A stretch of DNA of 64,000 nt from Nocardia crassostreae (GTDB lineage Bacteria > Actinomycetota > Actinomycetes > Mycobacteriales > Mycobacteriaceae). The notes beneath the pieces are model-generated. The model did no database searches. It had not been told where the DNA came from and saw only the letters and a list, made by a program, of their open reading frames with translations. Made by a program: the position numbers and the translations under genes. The stretch covers positions 186,001 through 250,000 of the forward strand of contig NZ_BDCH01000020.1 in NCBI RefSeq assembly GCF_001613405.1. The letters run 5' to 3'. Positions 45,553-54,610 of this stretch are shown here, piece after piece; the first letter of the stretch is position 1; each line of letters starts with the position of its first letter.

Positions 45553-47108
45553 CCGACACCTTCGACTATGTGATCATCGGCGGCGGTTCGGCCGGATGCG
45601 TGGTGGCCGCCCGGCTCAGCGAGGACCCGGACGTCACGGTCTGCCTGCTGGAGGCCGGACCCTCCGATGTCGGCGACGACCGGATCCTGCGCCTGGCCGA
45701 TTGGATGCACCTGCTCGAATCCGGTTACGACTGGGACTATCCGGTGGAACCGCAGGACAGCGGCAACAGCTTCCTGCGCCAAGCGCGGGCCAAGGTGCTC
45801 GGCGGATGTTCCTCGCACAATTCGTGTATCGCCTTCCATCCGCCCGCCGAGGGTCTCGACGAGTGGGAAGCCATGGGCGCCATCGGCTGGGGTGCGGACG
45901 GGCTGCTGCCGTATGTGGCCAAGCTGGAACGCAATACGGCCGCCGAGGCGCACCACGGCGACAGCGGCCCGGTGGAGATACGGGATGTGCCGCCGAAGGA
46001 TCCGTGCGGATACGCCGTGCTGGAGGCGGCCGCCCGGGTGGGATTGCCCACCGTGCAATTCAATCGGGGTGAGACCGTCCGCAATGGCGCGGGCTGGTTC
46101 CAGATCAATGCCGACGGCGACAATATCCGGCAGTCGTCCTCGCACGCGTACCTGCATCCGATCCTGGGCACGCGGCCCAACCTCATCGTGCGGACCGGCT
46201 GCTGGACCAGCGAAATCCTGTTCGACAAAACGAATTCCGCGATCGGAGCGCGGTACCGGCGGCCGGACCTCACCGGATTCGACACGGTGCTGGCCGTGCG
46301 GGAGGTGATCGTCAGCGCCGGGGCCATCGACACGCCGAAGCTGCTCATGCTTTCCGGTATCGGTCCCGCGGAATATCTGCGGGACATGGGTATTCCGGTG
46401 CGCACAGACTCGCCGGGCGTCGGGTCCAATCTCGACGATCACGTCGAGGGCCTGGTGTTCTGGGAGGCCGCCTGGCCCATGATCACCGCGTGCACCCAGT
46501 GGTGGGAAATCGGCGTCTTCGCCACCACCGAGGACGGTCTCGCCCAGCCCGACCTCATGATGCACTACGGCAGCGTGCCCTTCGACATGAACACCGTGCG
46601 CTGGGGCTATCCCACCACCGACAATGGCTTCTGCCTGACTCCCAATGTGACGCAAGGGCATTCGCGTGGCACCGTGCGACTGCGCTCGCGTGACTTCCGG
46701 GACAAGCCTCGGGTCGACCCGCGCTACTTCAGCGATCCGGACGGCCACGACGAGCGCGTCATGCTGCACGGCATCCGCCTGGCCCGCCGCATTGCCGAGC
46801 AGCCCGCGCTGCGCGACTGGGTGGCCCGCGAACTCGCGCCCGGACCGGAGGCCGTCACCGATGACGAGCTCCTGGACTATATGCACCGCACCCACAACAC
46901 CGTCTATCACCCGGCCGCCACCGCCCGCATGGGCGCGGCCGACGACCCCATGGCGGTGCTCGATCCGCAGCTGCGGGTCAAAGGCGTGCGGCGGTTGCGG
47001 GTCGTGGATGCCTCGGCCATGCCGAAACTGCCCGCCGTGAACCCCAATATCACCGTCATGGTCATGGGGGAGAAGTGCGCCGATCTGATCAAGTCGGCGG
47101 CGTCGTGA
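45549..47108 (+). CDS. codA: Choline oxidase (GMC flavoprotein)
   Basis: Oxidises choline to betaine aldehyde and on to betaine using O2. The 519-residue product has the dinucleotide motif VIIGGGSAGCVVAARLSEDP. The segment KVLGGCSSHNSCIAF places His90 and Ser92 at the positions of His99 (covalent FAD) and Ser101 of Arthrobacter choline oxidase. Later segments TQWWEIGVFATTEDGL, PDLMMHYGSVPFDMNT, HNTVYHPAATARMG and NPNITVMVMGE fit choline oxidase better than BetA-type dehydrogenase. The start ATG overlaps the permease stop (ATGA). Confidence 0.9.
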   Translation: MTDTFDYVIIGGGSAGCVVAARLSEDPDVTVCLLEAGPSDVGDDRILRLADWMHLLESGYDWDYPVEPQDSGNSFLRQARAKVLGGCSSHNSCIAFHPPAEGLDEWEAMGAIGWGADGLLPYVAKLERNTAAEAHHGDSGPVEIRDVPPKDPCGYAVLEAAARVGLPTVQFNRGETVRNGAGWFQINADGDNIRQSSSHAYLHPILGTRPNLIVRTGCWTSEILFDKTNSAIGARYRRPDLTGFDTVLAVREVIVSAGAIDTPKLLMLSGIGPAEYLRDMGIPVRTDSPGVGSNLDDHVEGLVFWEAAWPMITACTQWWEIGVFATTEDGLAQPDLMMHYGSVPFDMNTVRWGYPTTDNGFCLTPNVTQGHSRGTVRLRSRDFRDKPRVDPRYFSDPDGHDERVMLHGIRLARRIAEQPALRDWVARELAPGPEAVTDDELLDYMHRTHNTVYHPAATARMGAADDPMAVLDPQLRVKGVRRLRVVDASAMPKLPAVNPNITVMVMGEKCADLIKSAAS

Positions 47109-47163
47109 GCGCGCGATGTCACCGCCACAGCGAAAACCCAGCGCCGCATACACTGGTCGTGTT

Positions 47164-47961
47164 ATGGCTACGCGAGCGGGCGAGGGGTCCGGCAATCGTC
47201 GAGACGGGGCGGCAGCGGTGCAGTCGGTAGATCGCGCACTGGCCGCCCTGGAGATCGTGGCCAAACTCGGGGCGGCCGGGGTCACCGAGATCGCGGCCGA
47301 ACTCGGGGTGCACAAATCCACGGTGTCGCGACTCATCGCCGTGCTCGAATCCCGCGGCTATGTGCAGCAACTCTCCGAACGCGGAAAATACCGGCTCGGG
47401 TTCACGGTGGTGCGGCTGGCCGGATCCACCAGTGCGCATATGGATCTGCCGCGGCAGAGCCAGGACGTCTGCGATGAGCTGGCGGCGCGGCTGGGCGAGA
47501 CCACCAATGTGGCCATCCTCGACAGCGATCGCATCGTGAATGTCGTCGAGGCCGTGGGCTCGGCGGGCATCGCGCTGCGGACCTGGGTGGGCCAGAGCTG
47601 CCCGGCGCACGCCACCTCCAGCGGTAAGGCGCTGCTGTCGGAACTGCCCGCCACCGAGCTGCGCGCGCGGCTGGCGCGACGGCTGGAATCCTTCGCGCCC
47701 AATACGATTACCGATTTGGGTGTGCTGCGCGCACAGTTGACGCAGGCGCGCGAGCGGGGCTGGGCGGCGTGCGAGGAGGAGCTTGAGATCGGCCTGAATG
47801 CCGTCGCCGCGCCCATCCGGGACGCCGAGGGCCGCATCATCGCCGCGCTCAGTGTCTCGGGGCCGTCGTATCGGCTTGCGCCGGAACGGTTTCCGGAGAT
47901 CGCCGCCCAGGCCGTCGAATCCTGCCGGGTGATCGGCCGCCGCCTCGGCCACACCGGCTGA
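47164..47961 (+). CDS. IclR-family transcriptional regulator
   Basis: 265 residues with an N-terminal winged helix (AVQSVDRALAALEIV, GVTEIAAELGVHKSTVSRLIAVLESRGYV) and an IclR ligand domain (TNVAILDSDRIVNVVEA, SCPAHATSSGKALLSEL, ERGWAACEEELEIGLNAVAAPI). Last gene of the choline-to-glycine block and 55 bp from codA. Probably senses choline, betaine or a product and binds the dyads upstream of the dimethylglycine oxidase gene; this is inferred from position. Confidence 0.9.
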   Translation: MATRAGEGSGNRRDGAAAVQSVDRALAALEIVAKLGAAGVTEIAAELGVHKSTVSRLIAVLESRGYVQQLSERGKYRLGFTVVRLAGSTSAHMDLPRQSQDVCDELAARLGETTNVAILDSDRIVNVVEAVGSAGIALRTWVGQSCPAHATSSGKALLSELPATELRARLARRLESFAPNTITDLGVLRAQLTQARERGWAACEEELEIGLNAVAAPIRDAEGRIIAALSVSGPSYRLAPERFPEIAAQAVESCRVIGRRLGHTG

Positions 47962-47962
47962 A

Positions 47963-48121
47963 TCAGTGCGGGACGGGCACCGAGTCCGGCGCGTACACCC
48001 CGAGCAGCACCCCCGCGGCCAGCCCGAGGAAGGCGGCGGCGAGCAGGGACATGGGCACGAAGATCAAGGGCAACACCACCCGCATGCTCGGTGCGTGCAA
48101 TCTCCTGTGCCTGCCTGACAT
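47963..48121 (-). CDS. Possible small one-helix membrane protein
   Basis: A 52-residue frame from ATG 48121: basic N-terminus (MSGRHRRLHAPSMR), one long helix (VVLPLIFVPMSLLAAAFLGLAAGVLLGVYAP) and a short tail. The charge pattern and helix look protein-like, but there is no homology I can name. A longer frame to 48202 exists. It converges with the IclR gene. Confidence 0.45.
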   Translation of the reverse strand: MSGRHRRLHAPSMRVVLPLIFVPMSLLAAAFLGLAAGVLLGVYAPDSVPVPH

Positions 48122-48248
48122 CACTGACCCCTTCACCCGCTGCCGAACCCTGACTCTTATCGAAGGTAATGAGTTAAAGCGCAGTGAGCAAATGTGCAGC
48201 AACTATGAATGAGGCCCCCGTCATGCTCGGAGGACGGGGGCCTCGAAT

Positions 48249-49475
48249 TCAGGACAGGTGAATCGGGAAGGCCGCCACATCGTTCTGGGTGAGCACCGGC
48301 AGATTGGTGATCTGCTCCGGCGGTACGGCCAGCCGCAGTCCGGGGAAACGGTCGAACAGGGCGGGCAGGCCGATGGCCGCCTCCAGCCGGGCCAGCGCCG
48401 CGCCCGGGCAGATGTGCGGACCGTAGCCGAAGGAGATATTGCGGCCCGCGGTCGGACGGGTCACGTCGAATTCATCGGCATCGTCGCCGTGAATCGCGGT
48501 GTCGCGGCCCACGGCGCGGTACGAGATCACCACGCCCTCGCCCTTCTCGATGACCGTGTCGCCGACGGTGATGTCCTCGGTGGCGAAGCGCATGAGCAGA
48601 TGGATGACCGGGCCGTCGAAGCGCAGCGTCTCCTCGATGGCCTGCTTCCACTCCACCTCGCCCTTGCGGACCAGCTCCAGCTGGTCGGGCCGGATCAGCA
48701 AGGCGCGCACGGCATTCAGGATGAGGCTGACCGTGGTCTCGTGCCCGGCGGCGACCAGCGCCTTGAGATTGCCGACCACCTCCTCCTCGGTGAGCGGCTC
48801 GCCGCCCTCGTCGGCCAGGATGAGCGCGCTGGTGAGATCGTCACCGGGCGCGGCGGTCTTGCGGCGCACCATCTCGGTGAAGTAGACGTCCAGATCCTCG
48901 ATGACCTGCAAGCGCTCGTCCTGCGGGGTGACCATCGAGAAGAACTTCTTGTATGCCTCCAGCAGCATCGGCTGATCGGCGCGCTCGACGCCCATGAGCT
49001 CGCTGATGACGCGCATGGGCAGCGGGTAGGCGAAGACCTGCTTGAGATCGACGACCGCGCCGTCGCGGCCCGCCTCCTCCAGATTGTCCAGGAGTTCCTT
49101 GGTGAGCCGCTCGATGGACGGGCGCAGCGCTTCGAGGCGGCGCGGGGTCAGCGCCTGGGTGGTCTTGATGCGCAGCCGCCGATGCTCGGCCCCGTCCACG
49201 GTGAACATGGAGCGACCGGCATCGATCATGCCGATGAGCGGCCACTGCCGGGTCACCACGCCCGAGGTCCACAGCCCCCAGGATTCGATGTCCTTGACCA
49301 GCCGGGTGTCGGTCACCAGCTGACGGGCCAGCTGATGGTCGGTGACGGTCCACGCGGGAACGCCCAGCAGCTCGATGCGAGTCAGCGGCCCGGCCGCGCG
49401 CAGGCGCGCGGTCTCCCCGGCCAGATCGCCCACCATCGGATCGATGGCGATGGAGTGCGGGCATGCAGAACTCAC
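48249..49475 (-). CDS. Cytochrome P450 (CYP154-like, conservon member)
   Basis: A 408-residue bacterial class I P450 with I-helix LVAAGHETT, ExxR motif IEETLRFDGP, and heme loop NISFGYGPHICPGAALARLE with the cysteine ligand. GTG 49475 has GGAGG 6 nt upstream and overlaps the stop of the preceding P450 by GTGA, giving translational coupling. It is the last gene of the cvnABCD-P450-P450 run. In Streptomyces conservons such a downstream P450 is CYP154-type and its partner CYP157-type; assignment here is by context and motifs. Substrate unknown; redox partners are not adjacent. Confidence 0.92.
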   Translation of the reverse strand: MSSACPHSIAIDPMVGDLAGETARLRAAGPLTRIELLGVPAWTVTDHQLARQLVTDTRLVKDIESWGLWTSGVVTRQWPLIGMIDAGRSMFTVDGAEHRRLRIKTTQALTPRRLEALRPSIERLTKELLDNLEEAGRDGAVVDLKQVFAYPLPMRVISELMGVERADQPMLLEAYKKFFSMVTPQDERLQVIEDLDVYFTEMVRRKTAAPGDDLTSALILADEGGEPLTEEEVVGNLKALVAAGHETTVSLILNAVRALLIRPDQLELVRKGEVEWKQAIEETLRFDGPVIHLLMRFATEDITVGDTVIEKGEGVVISYRAVGRDTAIHGDDADEFDVTRPTAGRNISFGYGPHICPGAALARLEAAIGLPALFDRFPGLRLAVPPEQITNLPVLTQNDVAAFPIHLS

Positions 49476-50731
49476 TGGAAACCTCCGACGGCGCGAACTG
49501 GGCTGAAAACAACGGGGAGAGAAGTCATTCCGCGCAGGAACGGAGACGGCCGCCGGACCAGATTCTGCGCGGGCACCGCCAGATCGATATCGGGCAACCG
49601 GTCCAGCAGCACCTCGATGCCGGTCCGGGCAATGATCTCGGCAATATGCTGGGACGGGAACGGGCAGCGGTATTCGCCGTGGCTGAACGCGAAATGCGCG
49701 CTGTTGCCGGTGTACACGGCCGCATCGGAGACCTGCTGGCGCACATACGGATCGGCATTGGCCGCGGCCAGGCCGAGCAGCAGCATGTCTCCGGCGCGAA
49801 TCACCTTGTCGCCCAAGCGGGTATCGCGGGCGGCCCAGCGACCGGCGAGGATCTGGGTGGGGGTGTCCTCCTAGAGCACCTCGTTCATGGCCTGGCCGAC
49901 ACTGCGGCGGCCGCCGCCCAGGGCGGCGGCGAAGCGATCGTCGGTGAGCATGAGCCGCACCGAATTTCCGATCCAGTCCGAGGTCGGCAGCTGACCGGCG
50001 GCCACCACGGTCATCAGGTCGAGCATGTACTCCTCGTCGGTGAACGGCTCGGGGTAGGCGAGCATGCGCGAGACCACGTCGTCGCCGGGGACCGCGCGCT
50101 TGCGGGCCACCAGCTGGGCCATGGCCTGGCCGAATTGCATATGTGCCGCTTGGGCATCCGCGCCGCCGTCGGCCAGGGTCTTCATGGTCCAGGCCAGGTG
50201 CGGGCCCTCCTCGTCGGGAATGCCCATGAGCCAGGCCAGCGCCAGGACCGGCAGTGGTTCGGCGAATTCGGCCACCAGATCGGCGGTGCCGCGGCCGCAG
50301 AAGGCATCGATCAGGCCGTCGGCCAGATTCTCTGTGACACGGCGCAATTCGAAGGGGTCCACGGCTTCCAGGGCGGGTTCCACCATGGCCACGTGGCGGC
50401 GGTGCTCGGCCCCGGCCGTGAAGTAGATGGACGGCATGGGCTGGCCGACCATGGGCAGCAGCGGCCAGTCCTCCGGAATATTGCCCCACTGGTTCCACAG
50501 GCTCACATCGCGGGGGAACAGCTCCGGGGAGTTGGTGACCTGATGCATCTCCCGATAGCCGATGACCAGCCAGGCGGGCACCCCGCCGGGTAGCTCCACC
50601 GCCACCACCGCGCCGTGATCGCGGCGCATCTCGTTGTAGAGGGCATGCGGATCGGTGTGGAAGCGGGGGCCGCTGAGCGGGACGACGCCGTGCTGCACCG
50701 GGCAGCCACCGGCTTGCGCGGGCGAGGTCAT
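49472..50731 (-). pseudogene. Cytochrome P450 (CYP157-like) with in-frame TAG
   Basis: 420 codons from ATG 50731, interrupted by TAG at 49873-49871. The stop replaces the fourth residue of the ExxR motif: MNEVL-stop-EDTPTQI. In CYP157 proteins this place is Trp rather than Arg, so TGG to TAG is a one-base change and the same frame continues to a normal heme loop (AFSHGEYRCPFPSQHIAE). The I helix (VVAAGQLPTSDWIGNS) also lacks the usual acid-Thr pair. Both oddities fit the CYP157 group, which is paired with CYP154 in conservons. Overlaps cvnD by 4 bp. A sequencing error or a recent mutation is equally possible. Confidence 0.83.
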
Positions 50732-51330
50732 TGCGAGATCTCCGGGTTGTAGAGGTATTCGACCAGCGTGATCAGCACGCTCTTACAGGACTCGCGCTGG
50801 CGGGCATCGCATTCGATGAGCGGCACCTGCGGATCCAGATCCAGGGCGTCGCGCACCTCGTCCACGGTGGCGGAGTCGCCGAAGTTGTTGCAGGCCACGA
50901 TGAACGGCGTGCGCTGATGCTCGAGCCGGTCGATGGCGTACCAGGAGTCGGTGATACGGCGCGGATCCACCAGCACGATCGCCCCCAGCGCGCCGGTGAA
51001 CAGCCGGTCCCACAGGAACCAGAAGCGTTCCTGGCCGGGCGCGCCGAACAGGTACAGCACGTGCTCGTCGTCGATGGTGATGCGGCCGAAGTCGAAAGCC
51101 ACCGTGGTGGTGGACTTTTCGGGGGCGAGCGTCGCATCGTCGACGCCGTAGCCGACCTGCGTCATGGTGGCTTCGGTGTCGAGCGGGCGGATCTCGCTGA
51201 AGGAGCGGACCATGGTGGTCTTGCCGACGCCGAATCCGCCGACGATGACGATCTTGAGACCCTGGCTGGCATTGGCGCTCAGCGGTGCGTCGGCGCGGGC
51301 GGGCCGGGGGTCAGAGATTGCGGAGTCCAA
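50728..51330 (-). CDS. cvnD: Conservon small GTPase-like protein CvnD
   Basis: 200 residues from TTG 51330, overlapping cvnC. P-loop GGFGVGKTTMV, DxxG-like segment FGAPGQERFWFLWDRL, and NNFG in place of NKxD. Members of this family bind GTP and work with CvnA-C as a membrane-linked switch resembling a eukaryotic G-protein module. The start is inferred from the beginning of the conserved region (about 25 residues later); no ATG or GTG is suitable. The stop overlaps the CYP157-like ATG. Confidence 0.9.
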   Translation of the reverse strand: MDSAISDPRPARADAPLSANASQGLKIVIVGGFGVGKTTMVRSFSEIRPLDTEATMTQVGYGVDDATLAPEKSTTTVAFDFGRITIDDEHVLYLFGAPGQERFWFLWDRLFTGALGAIVLVDPRRITDSWYAIDRLEHQRTPFIVACNNFGDSATVDEVRDALDLDPQVPLIECDARQRESCKSVLITLVEYLYNPEISQ

Positions 51331-51664
51331 CGAGCACCTTCTCCAGGGTGGTGGTGTCGGGCAGCGAATTCCACGCGCCGGTGGTGTAGCTCGGATTCCG
51401 CACGGTGATCTTCCCGGCGTGCAGCAGATCCGAGAGCAGGATGGTGGCGATGCCGACGGGGAGCCGCAATTCGGCCGCGATCTCCACGACCGCGGTGGGG
51501 CGGCGGCACATATCGAGGATGGCGGCATGCTCGGATTGCATGCCCGGCGACGGATCGCATTCGCTCACAACGAGAGTGACGAGATCGAAGGCGTCGGAAT
51601 CCGGGCGGCTGCGGCCGCCGGTCAGCGTGTACAGCCGGTCCGGATTCTCGTCTGGCCTGGTCAC
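51311..51664 (-). CDS. cvnC: Conservon DUF742 protein CvnC
   Basis: 117 residues: RLYTLTGGRSRP at the N-terminus, the winged-helix-like core (MCRRPTAVVEIAAELRLPVGIATILLSDLLHAGKITV) and the ending LEKVLVGLRNL, all typical of DUF742. Thought to bridge CvnA/B and the GTPase CvnD. GTG 51664 overlaps the cvnB stop. Confidence 0.93.
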   Translation of the reverse strand: MTRPDENPDRLYTLTGGRSRPDSDAFDLVTLVVSECDPSPGMQSEHAAILDMCRRPTAVVEIAAELRLPVGIATILLSDLLHAGKITVRNPSYTTGAWNSLPDTTTLEKVLVGLRNL

Positions 51665-52074
51665 GACACGCTCGCTCCCCGGACTCTGGGCGCGGCGGCG
51701 AGGTGTTCACCGAGCTGCTCTACCAGTTCCCGCATATTGTGGCCGACCAGCCCCGCATCGGCGTCCTCGGCGGCGACCACCGCGATATGCGCTCCCACAC
51801 CGGCTTCCACAATGAACAGGATGCCGCCGTAGAACTCGGTCATGGACTGCCGCACCCCGCCGCGCCCGTCCCCGAACTCGACGGACGCGCCATGCGAAAG
51901 ACTCTGTATCCCAGTGGCGATGGCGGCCAGCTGATCGGCACTGTCATTGCCCAACTCGGCGGTATGGCAGATCTTCAACCCGTCCCCGGACAGCAACAGG
52001 GCATGCCTGGCGCGCGGCATACGGACGAGCAGTTGCTCCAGCAGCCAGCCCAGCTGCGTGGCGGAGGGTGTCAT
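51661..52074 (-). CDS. cvnB: Conservon roadblock/LC7 protein CvnB
   Basis: 137 residues of the roadblock/LC7 fold (QLGWLLEQLLVRMPRARHALLLSGDGLKI, ADQLAAIATGIQSLSHGAS, GGILFIVEAGVGAHIAVVAAEDADAGLVGHNM). Such proteins act as GTPase-associated scaffolds, with CvnD as the expected partner. Overlaps cvnA by 4 bp and cvnC by 4 bp. Confidence 0.94.
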   Translation of the reverse strand: MTPSATQLGWLLEQLLVRMPRARHALLLSGDGLKICHTAELGNDSADQLAAIATGIQSLSHGASVEFGDGRGGVRQSMTEFYGGILFIVEAGVGAHIAVVAAEDADAGLVGHNMRELVEQLGEHLAAAPRVRGASVS

Positions 52075-54063
52075 CGATCGGTCTCCAAGGGCGCGGACGG
52101 GGAAGGTGTTGTATTGCCGCCATTGTCGCCACCGTTCATCGCACGCTGGAACGCCCCCATATTCGAGGGCGACGGCGGCCGGAACGAGGCGGGCGGCGGC
52201 GTACCGGGGGCGGACAGCCCATCGGGATGGACGGCGGCCAGCGTGCTGCCACGCCGCCGCCTGGGCAGCCCGGACCCAACGGGCGTAGCGGATCCGTCAC
52301 CGGACTCCGCCGGAATGGACGCGATATCGGCCGACGGCGCATACGCGGAATGCGCGGGATCCAAATCGGCCAGCGGCGGCGGCGCGCCGAAAAGCGCCTG
52401 CGCACTGTCGGAAAGCCCCGTATCCGCCGACGACAACGCCGGTTCGAGCCCGGAATGCCCCGAGCCACCCATCCCGGGCACCATGCCCAAGTACCCGGCA
52501 CGGGAATCGGACTCGCGCGCCTCGCCCGCCATCTGCTGTTGATCGCCAGCGTCGACCCCGTGCGGCAGTTCTCCGCTCGCACCCGAGGTGGGCAGAGAGG
52601 GCAGCGCGCGGTCGTCGGCTGCGCGGGAAGGCAGTTCGCGATGCTGACCATCGGACGTGCGGGAGGGGAGTTCCTGGCGCACGTTCGCTCCAGTCCCGGA
52701 GGGCAATTCGCGCCTCTCACCTGCAACAGGGCGGGAGGGAAGGCTGCGGACCTTATCAGGGGCGAGCGACGGCAGTGCTCGGTCCTCGGTCGCGGCGCTG
52801 GCGGGTGGGGAGTTCGCGGCGCTCACCGGCCGGGGTGCGGGAGGGCAGGGTGTCGGCGTGGGTGGTGAGGACGCGGTGGGTGTCGGTGGAGGGGCGGGTG
52901 GGGAGGGTTGCGACGGCTGTGAGGGAGCCGGTGTTGCGTTCGAGGCGGGTGGTCAGTTCGCGGGGGACCACCACGACGACCGCGGAGCCGCCGATGGCGG
53001 AGGGGCGGTAGGACACGGTGAGTTCGTGTTTGCGTGCCAGGTGGCCGACGACGGCCAGGCCGAGGCGGGTGCCGGAGAGGGAGGAGAGGTCCGAGCTCCG
53101 GCCTGGTTGGCCGGACACCGTGGATTCGGCGCGGCGCAGGGCGGATTCGCTCATGACCAGGCCGCTGTCTTCGATGGTGATGACCACGCCCGCGGGCACC
53201 TCGGCGGCGTAGACGTGCACTTCGGTGGTGGGCGGGGAGAAGTTGCAGGCATTGTCGAGGAGTTCGGCGAGGGCGTGCATGACGCCCTCCGCCGCGTGCC
53301 CGGCAATGGCGATCTCGGCCACGGCGCGCAGGCGCACTCGCTGATAGCCCGCGACGCGGCCCATGGCGCCGCGCAGGATCGACTCCATGCCAATGGGTTT
53401 GGCCCAGCGGCGGCCCGTGCGCGCGCCGCTGAGCACCGCGATGCTGTCCGCTAGTCGTCCGGCCTGCGCCGTGCGGTGATCCAGTTCCAGCAGATCGCCG
53501 AGCACCTTCGGATCCGCGTGCCGATGCTCCATCTCACGCAGTTCGGCCAGCATGCTGGTGCTCATGGCCTGCATGCGCCCGGCCGCACCCGCGAAGGCGG
53601 CCATGGCGGCGGCGCGCCGATTGTCGCTGTCCTTGGCCTCGCGCGTCTTGGCCGCGATGGACTGCTCCAGCGGTTCGACCCGGGCATGCGCCTCGACGAT
53701 CCGCGCCTCGGCCGCGGCCTGCGCGGCGGCGATCCGGGCATCGGCGTCGGTCACGGTGAAGTCGATGCTGGTCTGCGCCTGGGCCTCGGCCGCCGCGGCC
53801 AGTTGCCGCGCCTGCCTGACCTGGGCGCGGTAGTACACCGCCAGGGTGACGGCCACGCACAACAGCACCGCCGCGGTCGCCCCGCCCGCCATCAGCGGTA
53901 TTCGAAAGTCCTCCGGCGCAGCGTAAACGCCCGCCGCAACGGCCGCGGTGGTGAGTACCACGCACGCCAGCAGCGTCCGAACCGGCAGACGCGCACTCCG
54001 AACGGCTTCGTTCGTACCGTCCGGAGGATTAGATGACTCCGACAAGCTTTCGCACTTCCGCAC
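52071..54063 (-). pseudogene. cvnA: Conservon sensor kinase CvnA, frameshifted in its C-terminal tail
   Basis: Histidine-kinase-like protein, about 663 residues after repair. Two membrane helices lie near 28-48 and 57-77, then a long Ala/Glu coiled coil, a helical phosphotransfer-like region (LLELDHRTAQAGRLADSIAVLSG) and an ATPase domain with the N box LAELLDNACNFSPP and G box GTRLGLAVVGHLA. The tail is low-complexity with LPxR-type repeats. The frame shifts in the G4 run at 52807-52810 (plus strand); with G3 the tail reads ERRELPPASAATEDRALPSLAP and continues to the cvnB overlap. The kinase core itself is intact in either case. Confidence 0.87.
52559..52910 (-). repeat. LPxR-type repeats in the CvnA tail
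   Basis: About ten degenerate units of 10-13 residues, each with a Leu-Pro core: TLPTRP, TLPSRT, ELPPAS, ALPSLA, SLPSRP, ELPSGT, ELPSRT, ELPSRA, ALPSLP, ELPHG, several preceded by GERR, DGQHR or DDR. They are coded on the minus strand across the frameshift, which supports reading both frames as one protein. Confidence 0.65.
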
Positions 54064-54610
54064 TCACGTTCACCGGGGCACCTACCCCGATGCGGCCGCA
54101 CCCCGCGGTTGCCACGTCAAATACGCGCACCGGCAAGAGGTTTCGAACCTAGCGGACGAGCATAGGCTTCTGAGACGGTCCGCGCTACCCGAGGGCGAAC
54201 GGCCCGGCAAGCGCGATCCCGGTGAGCAAGATGCCCGCAACCAAGCCGTAATCCGCTGTGTCGCCGCCGTTTCCGTGGCCATATACCGGAATGCTCTCAA
54301 TCATCCAGGTCGAGGGGATATTCACCGATCTCCTGGTCCACGTCGTCCGCGGCGGGGCGCGGGCGGTGCCGACCAGCGCGGGAATGGCGTCAGCGAGCGC
54401 CGGGATACTGCCGACCGCGCCCCGGTAATCGGGCAGGTGAATCTCGGGCAACAACAGCGTCACCCCCGGCGGCGTCCAGCATCGAGGTGCATCGGATACG
54501 GGTCGGGTCGTTCGCCTGCGGCGTAATCCGGGCGTTACGGCTTGACCTCAACAGTGCTCGAGGTTCGAGGGTTGTGTAGTCGATTGCTCGTCGAAATGGG
54601 AGGCAGAGAG
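54064..54610. other. Intergenic region between cvnA and the quinone oxidoreductase
   Basis: 547 bp. A minus-strand frame from ATG 54304 to 54185 would encode 39 residues ending in a hydrophobic helix (YGLVAGILLTGIALAGPF), possible but unsupported. CGTAA/TTACG arms near 54529-54545 may be a weak operator for the downstream gene. Presumably the cvnA promoter is at the left end. Nothing else is recognised. Confidence 0.5.

Noticed and set aside
15150..49873. Genome-wide amber readthrough or TAG recoding, suggested by two internal TAG codons
   Set aside because: TAG ends other normal genes here, one internal stop is TGA, and many indels of similar origin are present, so error or mutation is simpler.
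54125..54150. GGTTTCGAACC resembling a tRNA T-arm
   Set aside because: No acceptor, D or anticodon arm can be built around it.
54185..54304. 39-codon minus-strand frame ending in a hydrophobic helix
   Set aside because: Too short and without ribosome site or recognisable homology; mentioned only in the intergenic entry.
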